DNA from: Flavonifractor sp052065355
GTDB taxonomy: Bacteria; Bacillota; Clostridia; Oscillospirales; Oscillospiraceae
Assembly: GCF_052065355.1 (NCBI RefSeq)
Contig: NZ_JBQHUF010000007.1
Coordinates: forward strand, 1 to 64,000
Direction of reading: 5' to 3'
DNA length: 64,000 bases
Shown: one piece after another, positions 63,321 to 64,000 of the stretch
Position numbering within the stretch: the stretch's first letter is position 1
Layout of the letters: the number at the start of each line of letters is the position of its first letter
Translations under genes and position numbers: made by a program
The notes under the pieces: generated by a model
The model's input: only the letters and a program-made list of their open reading frames with translations
Databases searched by the model: none
What the model was told of the DNA's origin: nothing

Positions 63321-64000
63321 TTACCGCTCTTCTCTGAAGTACGCCAGGCCCAAGCTGGCAGGAGGCTGCTTCTCCCGGTTGTTGCGCATGGAGGTCAGGA
63401 TCAGCACGATAACGGTGACCACATAGGGCAGGATCTTGTAGAGCTGAGTGGGGAAGAACGGGAGCACCAGGCGGAGGTAGAGGATCATCAGGCCGCCAAA
63501 GAGCACCGAACCCCACAGGGCGCGGTAGGGACTCCACAGGCAGAAGATGACCAGCGCCACAGCCAGCCAGCCCTCGCCGGACAGGCCCTCGTGGTTCCAC
63601 ACACAGCCGGCGGTGGTCATGATGTACACCATGCCGCCGATGGCGGAGATACCGCCGCCGATCACAGTGGACAGATACTTATACCGGCCCACGTTGATGC
63701 CGGCGGCGTCTGCGGTGGCGGGAGACTCGCCCACCGCCCGCAGGTAGAGGCCGGAGCGGGTGCGGTTGAGGTAGAGGCCCATAAGCACGGCCATCACCAC
63801 ACCCAGGTAGACAAAGATATTGTAATCAAAGATCAGTCCGCCCACCACCGGGATGTCCCGGAGCGCCTGAGGGAAGGGAGAGTTCTGGAAATAGCCCTTC
63901 AGCTCGTTGCTGACGGCCACGAAGCCGCCTTCCTTCACCCGCATCAGCTCGCCGATATACTGGCCCACGCCGGTACCGAAGATGGCCAGGGCCAGGCCGG
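63321..64000 (-). CDS. nucleoside/sugar-type ABC transporter permease (partial)
   Basis: C-terminal ~226 residues of a PF02653 permease (YufQ/NupQ-like), frame open to the window end (GLALAIFGTGVGQYIGEL...), 5' end missing. Several hydrophobic helices and the family motif VGESPATADAAGINVGRYKY are present. Such permeases, with BmpA-type lipoproteins, import nucleosides or related compounds, in keeping with the purine-type gene cluster nearby; that link is inference. Confidence 0.88.
   Translation of the reverse strand, partial: GLALAIFGTGVGQYIGELMRVKEGGFVAVSNELKGYFQNSPFPQALRDIPVVGGLIFDYNIFVYLGVVMAVLMGLYLNRTRSGLYLRAVGESPATADAAGINVGRYKYLSTVIGGGISAIGGMVYIMTTAGCVWNHEGLSGEGWLAVALVIFCLWSPYRALWGSVLFGGLMILYLRLVLPFFPTQLYKILPYVVTVIVLILTSMRNNREKQPPASLGLAYFREER

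Overview
The window reads as about 64 kb of chromosome from a high-GC, spore-forming anaerobe of the Clostridia, most likely an Oscillospiraceae gut bacterium (Flavonifractor/Intestinimonas-like). The placement is inference. It rests on a gerA-type germination operon with a sigma-G-like promoter, a Spo0A-like regulator, thiolase plus AtoDA CoA-transferase and phosphotransbutyrylase-type fermentation genes, a tryptophan T-box, and the glmU-prs-pth-mfd-prsA order typical of Firmicutes.

Layout. 1-909: 5' end of a 16S rRNA gene (minus strand) behind three tandem promoters. 910-4626: gerAA-gerAC-gerAB. 4700-8305: T-box/TrpB2, a CofE-like protein and a PTA/PTB-family enzyme. 8352-12116: Ca2+-type P-ATPase, Spo0A-like regulator and XRE regulator. 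12287-23246: prsA, mfd, a vanW-dltA-dltC insert (dltA frameshifted), pth, prs, glmU, HD protein. 23444-26656: GntR/ABC exporter operon. 26691-37410: mobile element E1. 37537-39960: a secreted-protein gene with an in-frame amber stop. 40182-42872: thiolase and CoA-transferase. 42896-43701: mini-element E2. 43720-44215: divergent XRE and Cys-rich protein. 44238-53084: xanthine-dehydrogenase-like molybdenum hydroxylase, divergent from an operon with two PLP enzymes, a dihydropyrimidinase and a Mo-cofactor cytidylyltransferase. 53126-58175: two paralogous ECF sigma/anti-sigma pairs around a HEAT-repeat protein. 58274-61084: XdhC/YqeB/YqeC selenium-molybdenum accessory genes with mntP. 61192-63271: tadA, two tandem sRNA-like units and a metallo-beta-lactamase-fold protein. 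63321-64000: a nucleoside-type ABC permease cut by the window end.

The most unusual signal is the pair E1/E2. E1 (10.7 kb) carries a large serine recombinase, TnpW, a MobQ relaxase, an oriT, regulators and a sigma/anti-sigma/lipoprotein cargo. E2 (0.8 kb) has the same 12-bp terminal inverted repeats and the same oriT block, but no recombinase or relaxase, only an AT-rich GNAT acetyltransferase. Each sits exactly in the loop of a rho-independent terminator: the two stem arms of the host hairpin lie on either side of the element, 10.7 kb and 0.8 kb apart, with the loop trinucleotide (TTT, AAT) repeated at both junctions. Both elements carry hairpins just inside their ends. This looks like an autonomous/non-autonomous mobilizable pair that targets terminator loops.

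Metabolically, the 44-61 kb part looks like anaerobic purine (or related N-heterocycle) catabolism: a Mo hydroxylase oxidises the ring, a dihydropyrimidinase-family amidohydrolase opens it, PLP enzymes process amino-acid-like products, and YqeB/YqeC/XdhC/MocA mature the cofactor. The substrate is inferred from families and neighbourhood only.
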